Assembly: GCF_001019615.1 (NCBI RefSeq)
Contig: NZ_JNBQ01000004.1
Location: 151,796 to 215,795, forward strand
From: Cellulosimicrobium funkei
GTDB taxonomy: Bacteria > Actinomycetota > Actinomycetes > Actinomycetales > Cellulomonadaceae
Length of the DNA: 64,000 nucleotides
Direction of reading: 5' to 3'
Each line of letters begins with the position of its first letter. Position 1 is the first letter of the stretch. This document shows, in pieces, positions 18,165-30,163 of this stretch. The translations under genes were made by a program, and so were the position numbers. The notes beneath the pieces were generated by a model. It was given only the letters and a program-made list of their open reading frames with translations, was not told the origin of the DNA and did not search any database.

Positions 18165-20002
18165 GCGCGACGGCCGGCTCCACCGACGGGCGCTGGCGGG
18201 GGCTCTGGCGCCGGGTCCGCCGACGCGCGCGTGCCACGGTCCGCCGCGTCGTGTGGCGCTGGCGCTCGTCGATGCAGCTGCGCGTCGTGACGTCCGCGCT
18301 CGTCGTGGGCGTCCTCACGGTCGGCGCGCTCGGCGCCTACCTGACCGACGCGATGCGCGACGGGCTCTACGAGCGGCGCGCGGCCGAGGTGGACCTGGAG
18401 AGCGCGCAGTCGACGCAGCAGGCGCGCAGCACGCTCGACGCCTCGCCCGCCGCGAACGCGACGGAGGCGCAGTCGCTGCTGTTCGACCTCTTCTCGATGC
18501 TCCAGAGCACGGGGTCGTCGCGCGACGTCTTCCTGTGGCAGGCGGGGGGGTCGAGCACCGTCGGTTTCCTCGACCTGTCGACGAACCCGCAGCTCGTCGA
18601 CCTCGTCACGCCCGAGATGCGCGCGGCCACGGTCACCGCCGACGGCGAGCAGTACCTGCAGTCCGTCGCCATCCCGGTCGACCCGGCGGACCCGGACTCG
18701 CCGGTCGTGCCGGGCATCGTCGTCGGCTCGACGGTCGAGGTGCCCGTCGCCGGGACGTACGAGCTCTACTACCTGTACGACCTGGAGGCCGACCAGGAGA
18801 CGCTGCGCTTCCTGCAGTCCGTCCTGCTCGTCGGCGCGCTCGTCCTGCTCGCGCTGCTCGTCGGCATCACCGCGCTCGTCACGCGCCAGGCCGTGCTGCC
18901 CGTGCGGCAGGCGGCGACGGTCGCGGAGCGGCTCGCCGACGGCCGGCTCGACGAACGGCTCCCCGTCAAGGGGCACGACGAGATGGCCTCGCTCGCGCAC
19001 TCGTTCAACGAGATGGCGCGAAGCCTCCAGGACCAGATCGGGCGCATGGAGGAGCTGTCGATGCTCCAGCGCCGGTTCGTCTCCGACGTCTCGCACGAGC
19101 TGCGCACACCGCTCACGACGATCCGGATGGCGTCCGAGGTGCTGCACTCCTCGCGCGAGGACTTCGACCCCGTCTCGAAGCGCTCGACCGAGCTGCTGCA
19201 GACCCAGCTCGACCGGTTCGAGGACCTGCTCGCGGACCTGCTCGAGATCAGCCGGTTCGACGCGGGGGCCGCGGTCCTCGACGCGGAGCGCCGCGACCTG
19301 CGCGACGTCGTCAACGCCGCGGTCGACCACGCCGCCCCGCTCGCCGAGCGCAAGGGCGTGTGGCTGTCGGTCCACCTCGGGGACGAGCCCGTGACGGCGG
19401 ACGTCGACCCGCGGCGCGTCGAGCGCATCGTGCGCAACCTCGTCGTGAACGCGATCGAGCACGCCGAGGAGCGGCCCGTCGAGATCACCGTCGAGGGCGA
19501 CGGGCACGCCGTCGCGGTCGCGGTGCGCGACCACGGGGTCGGGATGACCGCGGACGAGGTCCAGCACGTGTTCGACCGCTTCTGGCGCGCGGACCCCGCC
19601 CGCGCCCGCACGACCGGCGGCACGGGCCTCGGCCTCGCGATCTCGCTCGAGGACGCCCACCTGCACGGCGGCTGGCTCGAGGCCTGGGGCCGCCCGGCGC
19701 GCGGCGCGAGCTTCCGGCTCACGCTCCCGCGGCGCGCGGGCATCCGGCTCCAGTCGTCGCCGCTGCCGCTCGTGTCGGAGGCGGCGGTCGGCCGAGGGCT
19801 CCCCGCCGAGTGGAGCGCCACGACGCCGGTCGTCGAGGACGTCGAGGGAACGGCGGGTCCCGCCGACCTGCCGTCCGTCACGGGCGGCATCCCCGTCGTC
19901 CTCCTGCGCGACCCCGGCCCGTACCCGGGCCGCGGGACAGAGCCCCACCCCGGAGAGCAGCCGGAGCGGCTGACCTCCGACGACGTGCAGGAGGCGCGAT
20001 GA
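18161..20002 (+). CDS. mtrB: MtrB sensor histidine kinase
   Basis: Membrane kinase partner of MtrA; 613 residues. A basic N-terminus is followed by a first helix (VVTSALVVGVLTVGALGAYL), an extracytoplasmic domain of about 175 residues, a second helix (VLLVGALVLLALLVGITAL) and a HAMP linker. The HisKA domain has phospho-acceptor His312 (SDVSHELRTPLTTIRM), then HATPase_c with RNLVVNAIEHAEE and TGGTGLGLAIS. A 100-residue Pro-rich tail follows. The GTG start overlaps the mtrA stop and its own stop overlaps lpqB (ATGA), so all three genes are coupled. Confidence 0.96.
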   Translation: MSATAGSTDGRWRGLWRRVRRRARATVRRVVWRWRSSMQLRVVTSALVVGVLTVGALGAYLTDAMRDGLYERRAAEVDLESAQSTQQARSTLDASPAANATEAQSLLFDLFSMLQSTGSSRDVFLWQAGGSSTVGFLDLSTNPQLVDLVTPEMRAATVTADGEQYLQSVAIPVDPADPDSPVVPGIVVGSTVEVPVAGTYELYYLYDLEADQETLRFLQSVLLVGALVLLALLVGITALVTRQAVLPVRQAATVAERLADGRLDERLPVKGHDEMASLAHSFNEMARSLQDQIGRMEELSMLQRRFVSDVSHELRTPLTTIRMASEVLHSSREDFDPVSKRSTELLQTQLDRFEDLLADLLEISRFDAGAAVLDAERRDLRDVVNAAVDHAAPLAERKGVWLSVHLGDEPVTADVDPRRVERIVRNLVVNAIEHAEERPVEITVEGDGHAVAVAVRDHGVGMTADEVQHVFDRFWRADPARARTTGGTGLGLAISLEDAHLHGGWLEAWGRPARGASFRLTLPRRAGIRLQSSPLPLVSEAAVGRGLPAEWSATTPVVEDVEGTAGPADLPSVTGGIPVVLLRDPGPYPGRGTEPHPGEQPERLTSDDVQEAR

Positions 20003-21729
20003 GCACGACAGGGACGCTGCGCCGTCGGGCCGTGCGTGCGCTCACCGCCGGGCTCGCGACGGCGCTCGTCGCCGCGCTCGGCGCGTGCGCCTCGATCCCC
20101 ACGTCCGGACCGGTCACCGAGGGGCAGGCGACCCCGGAGGATCCCGGCCAGCCGTTCGTCAGCGCCGCCGCCCCGCGCCCCGACGCGTCGCCGTCCCAGA
20201 TCGTCCAGGGCTTCCTCGCGGCCCAGGCCCAGGGCGCCCGGAGCTCGTTCGACGTCGCCTCGGAGTTCCTCACGCCGGAGGTCCAGGAGGAGTGGTCCCC
20301 GCTCGCCCAGGTGGCGATCGTGGCGGGGGAGCCGGAGCTCGTCGTGGACGAGTCGACGCTCGAGGGCGGGACGACGACGGTCCGCACGACCGCGGAGCTC
20401 GTCGGCACCGTGGACGAGCACGGGGTCTACACCGAGGAGGTCCCCGGGCAGACCATCGAGATCTCCTACGGCCTCGTGCGCGACGACCGCGACCAGTGGC
20501 GCATCGGCACGGTCGACGACGGCCTGACGATCACCGAGACGAACTTCGCGCAGACGTACAAGCAGGTCAACCTCTACTTCCCGACGCTCGACCGGGAGTA
20601 CCTCGTGCCCGACGCGCGCTGGTTCCCCAGCCGCAACTGGCAGGCGCTCGCGGTCCGGGAGACCCTGCGCGGGCCGTCGGAGTGGCTCGCCGGCTCCGTG
20701 GCGACCGTCGCTCCCGAGGGCACCGCGCTGAGCATCGACTCGGTCCCGGCGGCGGAGGGGACCATCTCCGTGCCGCTCACGGACCCCGTCACCGCGGCCT
20801 CGTCCGCGGACCGTGCCCTGCTGCTGGCCCAGCTCCAGGCCTCCCTCGGGGGACGCGTCGAGATCACGGTCGACGTCGGCGGGTCCGTGCTCTCCGCCGA
20901 CGAGGTCCCGACGATCGGCGTCGCCACGACCCCCGACGACCCCGTCGTCCTGGCCGGTGACCAGATCATGAGGCTCCAGGGCCGCACCACCGAGCCGGTC
21001 GCGTCGGCCGCACCGCTCACGGGGCTCCAGCCCACGGCCCTCGCGTTCCGGGGTCGCTCCACCGACGCCGCGTTCGTCGTCCGCGACGGGGGGAGCCGCA
21101 TCGTCACGGCGCCCACCGCGGAGGCCGGGCCGACGACGCTCCTCACCGGGTCGAACCTCCTCGCCCCGTCGATCGACCGCTACCAGTACCTGTGGAGCGG
21201 TCCGCAGGTCCAGGCGGGTTCGCTGCAGGTCGTCGACCTCGGGGAGGCGGGCTCGGACGAGGCCGTGACCCCCGTCGCGGCGGCCTGGCTCGACGGGCGC
21301 ACGGTCATGTCGGTGCGGGTCGCCCCGGACGGCGCGCGGGTCGCCGTCGTGAGCGACGCGGGGAGCGGGGCGCAGATCCACGTCGCGGGCATCGTCCGCG
21401 ACGAGTCCGGTCGCCCCACCCAGCTCTCCGAGCCGGTCCGGGTGGGGCAGCCCGTGCTGGCGGCCACCCAGGTCACGTGGGTGGACCGCGCGCTCCTGGG
21501 CGTCCTCGGCAGGACGGCGGGGACGGCCGAGCCCGTGGTGCAGCGCGTCCCCGTCGGCGGGCCCACGGTGCCCTCGTCGCCGGTCGAGGACGCGGTGTCG
21601 CTCGCGTCGGCGACGGGCGTCTCGACGACGCTCGTCGGGACGAGCGACAGCAGCCTCTACGCCGCAGGCACCTCGACGCTCTGGACCAGGGTCGCGACCG
21701 AGGTGCGGCTGCCCACCTTCCCGGGCTGA
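19999..21729 (+). CDS. lpqB: Lipoprotein LpqB (GerMN domain)
   Basis: Extracytoplasmic lipoprotein that in mycobacteria binds the MtrB sensor domain and modulates MtrAB. Residues 1-30 form a lipoprotein signal peptide with lipobox LGAC (lipidated Cys30). A GerMN-like domain follows (LREYLVPDARWFPSR-type segment and APEGTALSID), then a C-terminal beta-propeller-like region with repeated DGARVAVVSD-type strands. It is 576 residues, typical for the family. The ATG at 19999 overlaps the mtrB stop. Confidence 0.95.
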   Translation: MSTTGTLRRRAVRALTAGLATALVAALGACASIPTSGPVTEGQATPEDPGQPFVSAAAPRPDASPSQIVQGFLAAQAQGARSSFDVASEFLTPEVQEEWSPLAQVAIVAGEPELVVDESTLEGGTTTVRTTAELVGTVDEHGVYTEEVPGQTIEISYGLVRDDRDQWRIGTVDDGLTITETNFAQTYKQVNLYFPTLDREYLVPDARWFPSRNWQALAVRETLRGPSEWLAGSVATVAPEGTALSIDSVPAAEGTISVPLTDPVTAASSADRALLLAQLQASLGGRVEITVDVGGSVLSADEVPTIGVATTPDDPVVLAGDQIMRLQGRTTEPVASAAPLTGLQPTALAFRGRSTDAAFVVRDGGSRIVTAPTAEAGPTTLLTGSNLLAPSIDRYQYLWSGPQVQAGSLQVVDLGEAGSDEAVTPVAAAWLDGRTVMSVRVAPDGARVAVVSDAGSGAQIHVAGIVRDESGRPTQLSEPVRVGQPVLAATQVTWVDRALLGVLGRTAGTAEPVVQRVPVGGPTVPSSPVEDAVSLASATGVSTTLVGTSDSSLYAAGTSTLWTRVATEVRLPTFPG

Positions 21730-21892
21730 CCACGCGGGCGACGTCGCGCTGTCCCGAGGGCGGTCCGTCGCTCGCGCGGGGTGGACCACAGGACCGGCCG
21801 CCGGGTGCGGAGCCTGGTCCGCGTGACGCCGTCGTCCACAGGTCTCGCGTCCGCGTCCGCACGCCGAAGCCCTGCGCGGGCAGGCTGGTCCG

Positions 21893-22690
21893 GTGCTCCT
21901 CCCCGCCCTCGACGACGTCGCGCGCCTCGTGCTGCCGGTCGCCTGCCCGGGGTGCGACCGCCCCGACGTCCGTTGGTGCGCCGGCTGCCTCGCGCCCCTG
22001 GACGCCCCGCTGCGGCGCCGCGAGCAGGCGGCCCCACGTCTCGACCGGCTCGACGGCGTCGCGCCCCTGCCGGTGTGGGCGCCGGCGCACTACGCGGGAC
22101 CGGTACGGGGTGTGGTCGTCGCGTGGAAGGACCGCGGCCGGGCCGACCTCGACGGTCCGCTGGCTGTCGTCGCGCGTCGCGCGGGCACCGCGCTGGCCGG
22201 GCTCCTCGGTACGGGTCCCGTCGCGAGGCCGCTCGCGCGAGCGGACCCCGGACCGTCGCCCCGGGCGGTCCTGGTCGTTCCCGCGCCGACGTCCGCCGCG
22301 GCGCGGCGGGCCCGCGGCCGGGACCCCGTCGTCGTGCTCGCGCGTGGTGTCGCGACGGGCCTCCGGGCCGCGGGGACACCGGCACGCGTCGTGCCCCTGC
22401 TCGTCCAGCGAGGGCGTGCTCGCGACCAGGTCGGGCTGGGCTCCCGGGCGCGCGGCGCGCGTCTCGGCGCCGTCGGGGTCGCGACCGGGCCGGTGACGCG
22501 CCGTCGGGTGCAGGAGGCCGTGCGCGACCGGCTCCCGTGCCTCCTCGTCGACGACGTCCTCACCACCGGAGCGACCCTCGCCGCGAGCGAGGCCGCCCTC
22601 GCACGCGCCGGCCTGCGCGTGCTGGGAGCGTTCGTCCTCGCAGCGACGCCTGCGCCGCGGCGTCGCGAGGCCGTGCCGGAGGCGCCGTGA
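21893..22690 (+). CDS. ComF-family phosphoribosyltransferase-like protein
   Basis: A 265-residue protein with an N-terminal zinc ribbon (Cys18, Cys21, Cys29, Cys32 in CPGC and CAGC). A type-I phosphoribosyltransferase domain follows, ending in the PRPP-binding motif LLVDDVLTTGATLAAS at residues 217-232. In competent bacteria ComFC helps pull incoming single-stranded DNA into the cytoplasm; in actinobacteria next to mtrAB-lpqB its role is unproven. The GTG start at 21893 is 6 nt after CAGGCT (21881-21886), suggesting a leaderless mRNA. Confidence 0.9.
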   Translation: MLLPALDDVARLVLPVACPGCDRPDVRWCAGCLAPLDAPLRRREQAAPRLDRLDGVAPLPVWAPAHYAGPVRGVVVAWKDRGRADLDGPLAVVARRAGTALAGLLGTGPVARPLARADPGPSPRAVLVVPAPTSAAARRARGRDPVVVLARGVATGLRAAGTPARVVPLLVQRGRARDQVGLGSRARGARLGAVGVATGPVTRRRVQEAVRDRLPCLLVDDVLTTGATLAASEAALARAGLRVLGAFVLAATPAPRRREAVPEAP

Positions 22691-22766
22691 CGCACTGTCC
22701 GACGGACGGGCCGAAGGTCCTCCGGTTCACCTCCCGTTGGTGCTGCCGACACCCCGGAGCGCGGGT

Positions 22767-22772
22767 TAGTCT
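22767..22772 (+). promoter_or_regulatory. Putative -10 of hpf (TAGTCT)
   Basis: TAGTCT in the 273-bp comF-hpf gap, giving a 5' UTR of about 190 nt. No riboswitch-like structure was recognised in the leader. The -35 is weak (GTTGGT region near 22736). Confidence 0.4.
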
Positions 22773-22963
22773 GAGGGCCAGTCGCCGCGGACGACGGAGG
22801 TGCAGGGCACGTCCGGCGCCGCGCGAGCGTACCGAGCGCGCGGCCTCGCGCCGCAAGGAGGTGGTAGCCCACCGCACCCGGACCCGGGTGCTCCTACCGA
22901 ATCCGAACGAGGCGCTCGGACGCACCGAGCCGGGCGCCGCACAAGATCCTCGCGGAGGCTCAC

Positions 22964-23617
22964 ATGGAGATCGTCGTCGTCGGCAGGCACACGGAAGTGG
23001 CAGACCGCTTCCGCCGGCACGTGGAGGACAAGCTCGCCAAGGTCCAGCAGCTCGCGCCCACGGCGCAGCGCGTGGACGTCGAGGTCACCCACGAGAACAA
23101 CCCGAGGCTCTCCGGAGTTCGCGAACGCGTCGAGCTGACCGTCCGCGCCAAGGGACCTGTCGTCCGCGCCGAAGCAGCGGCCGACGACCGGTTCGGCGCC
23201 CTCGACCTCGCGATGGACAAGCTCGCCGAGCGCCTGCGCCGTGCCCGCGACCGTCGCAAGGACCACCGCAACCACACCGTCGTGCCGCCCGTCGACGTGC
23301 GTCCCTACGACCCGGCCACGCACGCCGCGCCCCCGCCGCCGGCGCCGACCGCGCCCAGCGAGCCCGGGGAGGCCGTCGAGACCACCCTCGGCGACTCGCC
23401 CGTCGTCATCCGGCAGAAGCTGCACTCCGCGGAACCCATGACCGTGGACGACGCGCTGTACGAGATGGAGATGGTCGGCCACGACTTCTTCCTCTTCGTC
23501 GACGTCGAGACCTCTCGTCCGTCCGTCGCCTACCGGCGTCGCGGCTGGACCTACGGGGTCGTCGCGCTCGACACGTCCTGCGACTGCGCCGACGCCGCGG
23601 TCGAGAAGACCGCCTGA
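22964..23617 (+). CDS. hpf: Ribosome hibernation-promoting factor, long form
   Basis: A 217-residue long HPF that dimerises 70S ribosomes into inactive 100S particles in stationary phase or stress. The N-terminal S30AE/YfiA domain (MEIVVVGRHTEVADRFRRHV, about residues 1-100) sits in the 30S A/P-site region. A Pro-rich linker leads to the C-terminal dimerisation domain (VVIRQKLHSAEPMTVDDALY; MVGHDFFLFVDVETSRPSV). The ATG at 22964 is preceded by GCGGAGG. A strong hairpin follows the stop. Confidence 0.96.
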   Translation: MEIVVVGRHTEVADRFRRHVEDKLAKVQQLAPTAQRVDVEVTHENNPRLSGVRERVELTVRAKGPVVRAEAAADDRFGALDLAMDKLAERLRRARDRRKDHRNHTVVPPVDVRPYDPATHAAPPPPAPTAPSEPGEAVETTLGDSPVVIRQKLHSAEPMTVDDALYEMEMVGHDFFLFVDVETSRPSVAYRRRGWTYGVVALDTSCDCADAAVEKTA

Positions 23618-23625
23618 CCCGCACC

Positions 23626-23660
23626 GACGCGCCCGGACCCTCCTCGGGTCCGGGCGCGTC
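23626..23660. terminator. Terminator hairpin after hpf
   Basis: Perfect 15-bp stem (23626-23640 with 23646-23660) around a 5-nt loop, 9 bp behind the hpf stop. It lacks a long T-tract, as is usual in high-GC actinobacteria. Confidence 0.8.
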
Positions 23661-23689
23661 GCGCTGTCCGGAACCGGCGCGGGGCGGGC

Positions 23690-24985
23690 GTGTGGGTGGG
23701 GTCGGGCAGGATTCGGAGGGTGGTCGCCACGCCGTCGAGGTCCGAGTCGTTGTCCCTCTCCCAGGCGCGCCGCGTCGCGCTCGCGGCGCAGGGGCTGCAC
23801 CGTCCCCGCCCGTACGACGGAACGGGTGGGCGCGCGTCGACCATGCGGCAGGTCCAGGGGGTGATCGACCGCCTCGGGCTGCTCCAGATCGACTCGGTGA
23901 ACGTGCTCGCGCGAGCGCACCTCATGCCGCTGTACGCGCGTCTCGGCCCGTACGACACGGCGCTGCTGGACCGTGCGGCGGGCCGGGCGCCGCGCCGGCT
24001 CGTGGAGACGTGGGCCCACGTCGCGTCGTACGTGCCGCCGAGCACGTGGCCGCTGCTCGAGTGGCGTCGCCGCCGGTACCGGACGGAGGCGTGGGGGACG
24101 ATCAGCGCGGTCGAGATGAGCCACTCGGAGGCGGTGGAGGACGTGCGTCGCCTCGTCACCGAGCGCGGCCCCATCACGGCGAGCGAGGTGCACGAGATCC
24201 TGGAGGCGGAGGGTCGGGCGCACCCGCGGGACCGCTCGCAGTGGGGCTGGAACTGGACGGTCGCCAAGCGCGCGCTCGAGTTCCTGTTCTTCACGGGCGA
24301 GATCACGTCCGCGCGCCGCAACGGCGCGTTCGAGCGCTGCTACGACCTCACGGAGCGCGTGCTACCGCCGGAGGTCGTCGCGGCACCGCCCGTCGCGGAC
24401 GCCGACGCCGTCCGGGCTCTCCTCGAGATCGGTGCGCGCGCGCACGGGGTCGGGACGCTGCGCTGCTTCAAGGACTACTTCCGCCTTCGGGGCCCCGCCG
24501 TGCGCACGGCGTTCGACGAGCTCGTCGAGGCGGGCACGCTGCGGCCGGTGACGGTGCGCGGCTGGGACGAGCCGACGTACCTGCACGCGGACGCCGCGCT
24601 CCCGCGTCGCGCGACGGCGACGACGCTGCTCAACCCGTTCGACCCGCTCGTGTTCGAGCGCACGCGGCTCGAGCGGCTGTTCGACGTGCACTACCGGATC
24701 GAGATCTACGTGCCGGCACCGAAGCGGGTGCACGGCTACTACGTCCTGCCGTTCCTCGAGGGAGAGCAGCTCACGGCCCGGGTCGACCTCAAGGCCGACC
24801 GGCGGGCGGGCGTGCTGCGGGTGCTGTCGGCGCACCGCGAGCAGGCGGCGGGGGAGGAGACGGCGGCCCGGCTCGCCGCGGAGCTCCGCGTGCTCGGTGG
24901 GTGGCTCGGCGTGCCGGACGTCGACGTGGCGCCCTCGGGAGACCTGGCCCCCGCGCTCGCGGCCGAGGTGGCGACGACGGGCTGA
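23690..24985 (+). CDS. YcaQ-like winged-helix DNA glycosylase family protein
   Basis: A protein of up to 431 residues from the HTH_42 superfamily that includes E. coli YcaQ, an interstrand-crosslink and N-alkylpurine glycosylase. Conserved segments are LSLSQARRVALAAQGL, the QID motif at residues 66-68 (LLQIDSVNVLARAHLMPLY), ETWAHVASYVP, and a C-terminal GYYVLPFLEGEQLTARVDLK. The QxD motif is the YcaQ-type catalytic signature. The exact start is unsure: GTG at 23690, GTG at 23720 or TTG at 23750 are all possible, and the conserved part begins near residue 21. It is followed by a 249-bp gap before secA. Confidence 0.88.
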   Translation: MWVGSGRIRRVVATPSRSESLSLSQARRVALAAQGLHRPRPYDGTGGRASTMRQVQGVIDRLGLLQIDSVNVLARAHLMPLYARLGPYDTALLDRAAGRAPRRLVETWAHVASYVPPSTWPLLEWRRRRYRTEAWGTISAVEMSHSEAVEDVRRLVTERGPITASEVHEILEAEGRAHPRDRSQWGWNWTVAKRALEFLFFTGEITSARRNGAFERCYDLTERVLPPEVVAAPPVADADAVRALLEIGARAHGVGTLRCFKDYFRLRGPAVRTAFDELVEAGTLRPVTVRGWDEPTYLHADAALPRRATATTLLNPFDPLVFERTRLERLFDVHYRIEIYVPAPKRVHGYYVLPFLEGEQLTARVDLKADRRAGVLRVLSAHREQAAGEETAARLAAELRVLGGWLGVPDVDVAPSGDLAPALAAEVATTG

Positions 24986-25121
24986 GGGGTCGGTCGGGCC
25001 GGAGCGCGCTGTGGGCGGCCCGCCCGTGCGGGGACCCGTCGTCGTACCCTGGCGCGGGGTCTCGCCGGCGAGGTTCGTCGTCGGCGAAACCCGGGCGGGT
25101 CCGACGTCGCTCCGACTCGCC

Positions 25122-25127
25122 TACGAT
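25122..25127 (+). promoter_or_regulatory. Putative -10 of secA (TACGAT)
   Basis: TACGAT, giving a 5' UTR of about 100 nt before the usual SecA start at 25235. A GTG at 25133 in frame with secA begins only 5 nt after the hexamer, so a 34-residue extended leaderless product is conceivable. Confidence 0.5.
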
Positions 25128-25234
25128 GTTGTGTGACGTTGCCGACGTCCGCTGCCGTGCGCGCCCGCGCGGGAGAGCGTCGGCGCTGCTCCCGGACCAG
25201 CCGGCCCGGGCACCGATCGATACGGGAGTCCTGC

Positions 25235-28294
<3,060 letters not shown>

Positions 28295-28329
28295 TCCTCG
28301 ACCCGTCCGGCGTGCGCCGTGACGGGACC

Positions 28330-28376
28330 GACGACGGCGGGGCGTGCCACCAAGGGTGGCGCGCCCCGCCGTCGTC
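28330..28376. terminator. Bidirectional terminator between secA and the Rv3235-like gene
   Basis: Long hairpin: outer arms 28330-28344 and 28362-28376 are perfect complements, and inner arms GCCACC/GGTGGC close on a 3-nt loop. It separates two convergent genes, so it can serve both. Confidence 0.85.
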
Positions 28377-28391
28377 TCGGCCGAGGGTCGG

Positions 28392-28961
28392 TCACCCGAT
28401 CTCGAGCGCGACGACGCGCCACGTCCCGCGGCGCGCCTCGAGCCGCGCCGCGGCGGCCCGCACGCGGGCACCGTCCTCGACCACGACGGTGCCCTCGGCG
28501 ACGCCGTCGCCGATCCGCAGCACGCGGGCGCGGCGCACGGTGACGGGCCGGGTCGTCGTGGCGCGAGGGCCGTCGGCGACGAGGCGCGACCGTCGGGCGA
28601 GCGTCTCGTAGATCTCCGGCGACACCCACCGCGCGAGCTGTCCCACGGTGCGCTCGCCGCGGACGACCTCGACGGCGGCGCGCACGACCGCGCAGCACAG
28701 GGCCGTCGGGTCGGGGAGCGGGAGCGGCGCCGTCGGCGGCGCGAGAGGGCGTCCCCGCACGACGTGCTGCCGTGCCCGCGCGGTCCTGACGTCGGTCAGG
28801 TCCATCGTCGGGACGGCACGCTCGCCCACGCAGCGCAGCAGGCGAGCGGGCAGCTCGGCGGGCACGCTCGTGGAGCGGGCGGGCGGCGCGGGCCGGTCGG
28901 GCGGCGCGGCGGGACCGGTCGTGGCCTGGGCGTCGGCGGTGGTCAGCAGGGGAGCGGTCAT
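28392..28961 (-). CDS. Rv3235-family protein
   Basis: A 189-residue protein resembling the actinobacterial Rv3235 family, commonly encoded near secA. The first 45 residues are Pro/Ala-rich and probably disordered. The conserved part includes VVRAAVEVVRGERTVGQLARW and VSPEIYETLARRSRL, and ends in strands like GTWRVVALEIG. No signal peptide or catalytic motif is visible. It follows the LysM gene by 27 nt in the same direction and is probably co-transcribed. Function unknown. Confidence 0.8.
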   Translation of the reverse strand: MTAPLLTTADAQATTGPAAPPDRPAPPARSTSVPAELPARLLRCVGERAVPTMDLTDVRTARARQHVVRGRPLAPPTAPLPLPDPTALCCAVVRAAVEVVRGERTVGQLARWVSPEIYETLARRSRLVADGPRATTTRPVTVRRARVLRIGDGVAEGTVVVEDGARVRAAAARLEARRGTWRVVALEIG

Positions 28962-28988
28962 CGTGGGCTCCTTCGCGGCGGGCGGTCG

Positions 28989-29996
28989 TCAGGAGGCCGG
29001 TGCGACGAGCACCTGGCCCGGGCGGACGAGGTCGGGGTCGTCGCCGACGACCCCGACGTTCGCGGCGTACCAGCGCTGCACCGCGTCGGCCACCTGCGCG
29101 TCCGACGCGCCGTCCGGCAGGTGGCGTGCGGCGATCGACCAGAGCGAGTCGCCGCGCACGGCGACGACCTCGCGCGGCTCGTCCGCGGCGACCTCCCGCA
29201 CCACCGTGAGCGCGGCGTCGCGCTGATCGGCCGCGGCGCTCCGGGCCTCCGGCGCCCGTGCGGGAGCCGACGGACCCGTCGTCGTCGCGGTTCCGGGTGC
29301 CTGTGCCCGCGCCGGGGCCGAAGGCGAGGCCGGGGCCGACGGCGTGCTCGGAGCGTCCGGGGTGACGGACGGCACCGACTGCGCGGCCGGTGCGGAGGAC
29401 GCGCGGTCGCCGGGCCCCGGGGTCGGGGCGGTGATCGTCGGCGCGGGCTGGTCGGAGGTCGTCGTCGGGCCCGAGGGAGCGTGCGGCAGCGCAGGTGCCG
29501 GTGCGTCCGTCGGGAGGGGAGCGGGCTGCGCCGGCCCGGACGGCGCGGGAGCGGGCGCCGAGGTCTGCCAGCCCAGGTCGACCGCCACGACGCCGGGGTC
29601 GGCGTCCGGGGTCGTCGCGGCCTGAGCGGTCCCTCCGGCGAGGACGAGGCCTGCACCCACGGTCAGCCCCACGCCGACCCGCGCGGCCCGGCGGACGACG
29701 GCGGGCGCCGCGCGCAGGAGGAGCCGTTCGCCGGCTCCCCACGAGCGGCCCACGGCGCGTGCGGCGACGCAGCCCAGGCCGAGGACGGCGCTGACGGCCA
29801 CCCACGTGGCCGCCACGGCCCCGAGCGCGACGGCGAGAAGCTCGACGTAGGGCTCGGGGCGGGCAGCGGGGAGGGTGCCCACGAGGTGCGCGGCGCGCAG
29901 CGCGAGCGCCGTCACGGCGCCGCCCATGACGAGGAGGAGCGCGAGGAGGACGGCGATGCCTCCGGCTCGTGCGGGTACGGCGGTACGACGGTCCAT
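28989..29996 (-). CDS. LysM-domain membrane/cell-wall protein
   Basis: A 335-residue envelope protein. Hydrophobic helices lie at residues about 13-35, 50-75 and 100-120. A long Pro/Ala/Ser/Thr-rich linker (about 130-265) follows, typical of a segment crossing the peptidoglycan. A C-terminal LysM domain (VVAVRGDSLWSIAARHLP through LVRPGQVLVAP) should bind GlcNAc of peptidoglycan. The ATG at 29996 is about 35 bp from a phased 10-bp direct repeat. It is transcribed with the Rv3235-like gene. Confidence 0.87.
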   Translation of the reverse strand: MDRRTAVPARAGGIAVLLALLLVMGGAVTALALRAAHLVGTLPAARPEPYVELLAVALGAVAATWVAVSAVLGLGCVAARAVGRSWGAGERLLLRAAPAVVRRAARVGVGLTVGAGLVLAGGTAQAATTPDADPGVVAVDLGWQTSAPAPAPSGPAQPAPLPTDAPAPALPHAPSGPTTTSDQPAPTITAPTPGPGDRASSAPAAQSVPSVTPDAPSTPSAPASPSAPARAQAPGTATTTGPSAPARAPEARSAAADQRDAALTVVREVAADEPREVVAVRGDSLWSIAARHLPDGASDAQVADAVQRWYAANVGVVGDDPDLVRPGQVLVAPAS

Positions 29997-30031
29997 CGGT
30001 GCCCCCTGCGTCGCCGTCCGAAGAAGACGGC

Positions 30032-30060
30032 TCTTGATGTCGTTTGATGTCGTTTGATAC
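30032..30060. repeat. Phased 10-bp direct repeats (CGTTTGATGT) upstream of the LysM gene
   Basis: Nearly three tandem copies: CTCTTGATGT (30031-30040), CGTTTGATGT (30041-30050) and CGTTTGATAC (30051-30060). They are AT-rich against a very GC-rich background and spaced one helical turn apart, as expected for an operator bound cooperatively on one DNA face. The divergent LysM gene starts 35 bp away and the small-protein gene 104 bp away. Confidence 0.6.
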
Positions 30061-30163
30061 CGACAGAGCGATCTAAGCGTGACCGGCCACCCCTGTCCAG
30101 AGGTCTTCTCGTGATGTGGACAGGGCGCGGGCCGGTGGCGCGGGGGACCGCTACGGTGTCCCG

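Noticed and set aside
18541..18555. 7-G run in mtrB as another frameshift
   Set aside because: The frame through it (WQAGGSSTVGFLD) continues correctly into the rest of MtrB, so no indel is needed.
30116..30163. Upstream GTG start for the 179-residue protein
   Set aside because: It would place the start ahead of the TACGGT -10 at 30152-30157, and the added residues look like non-coding sequence.
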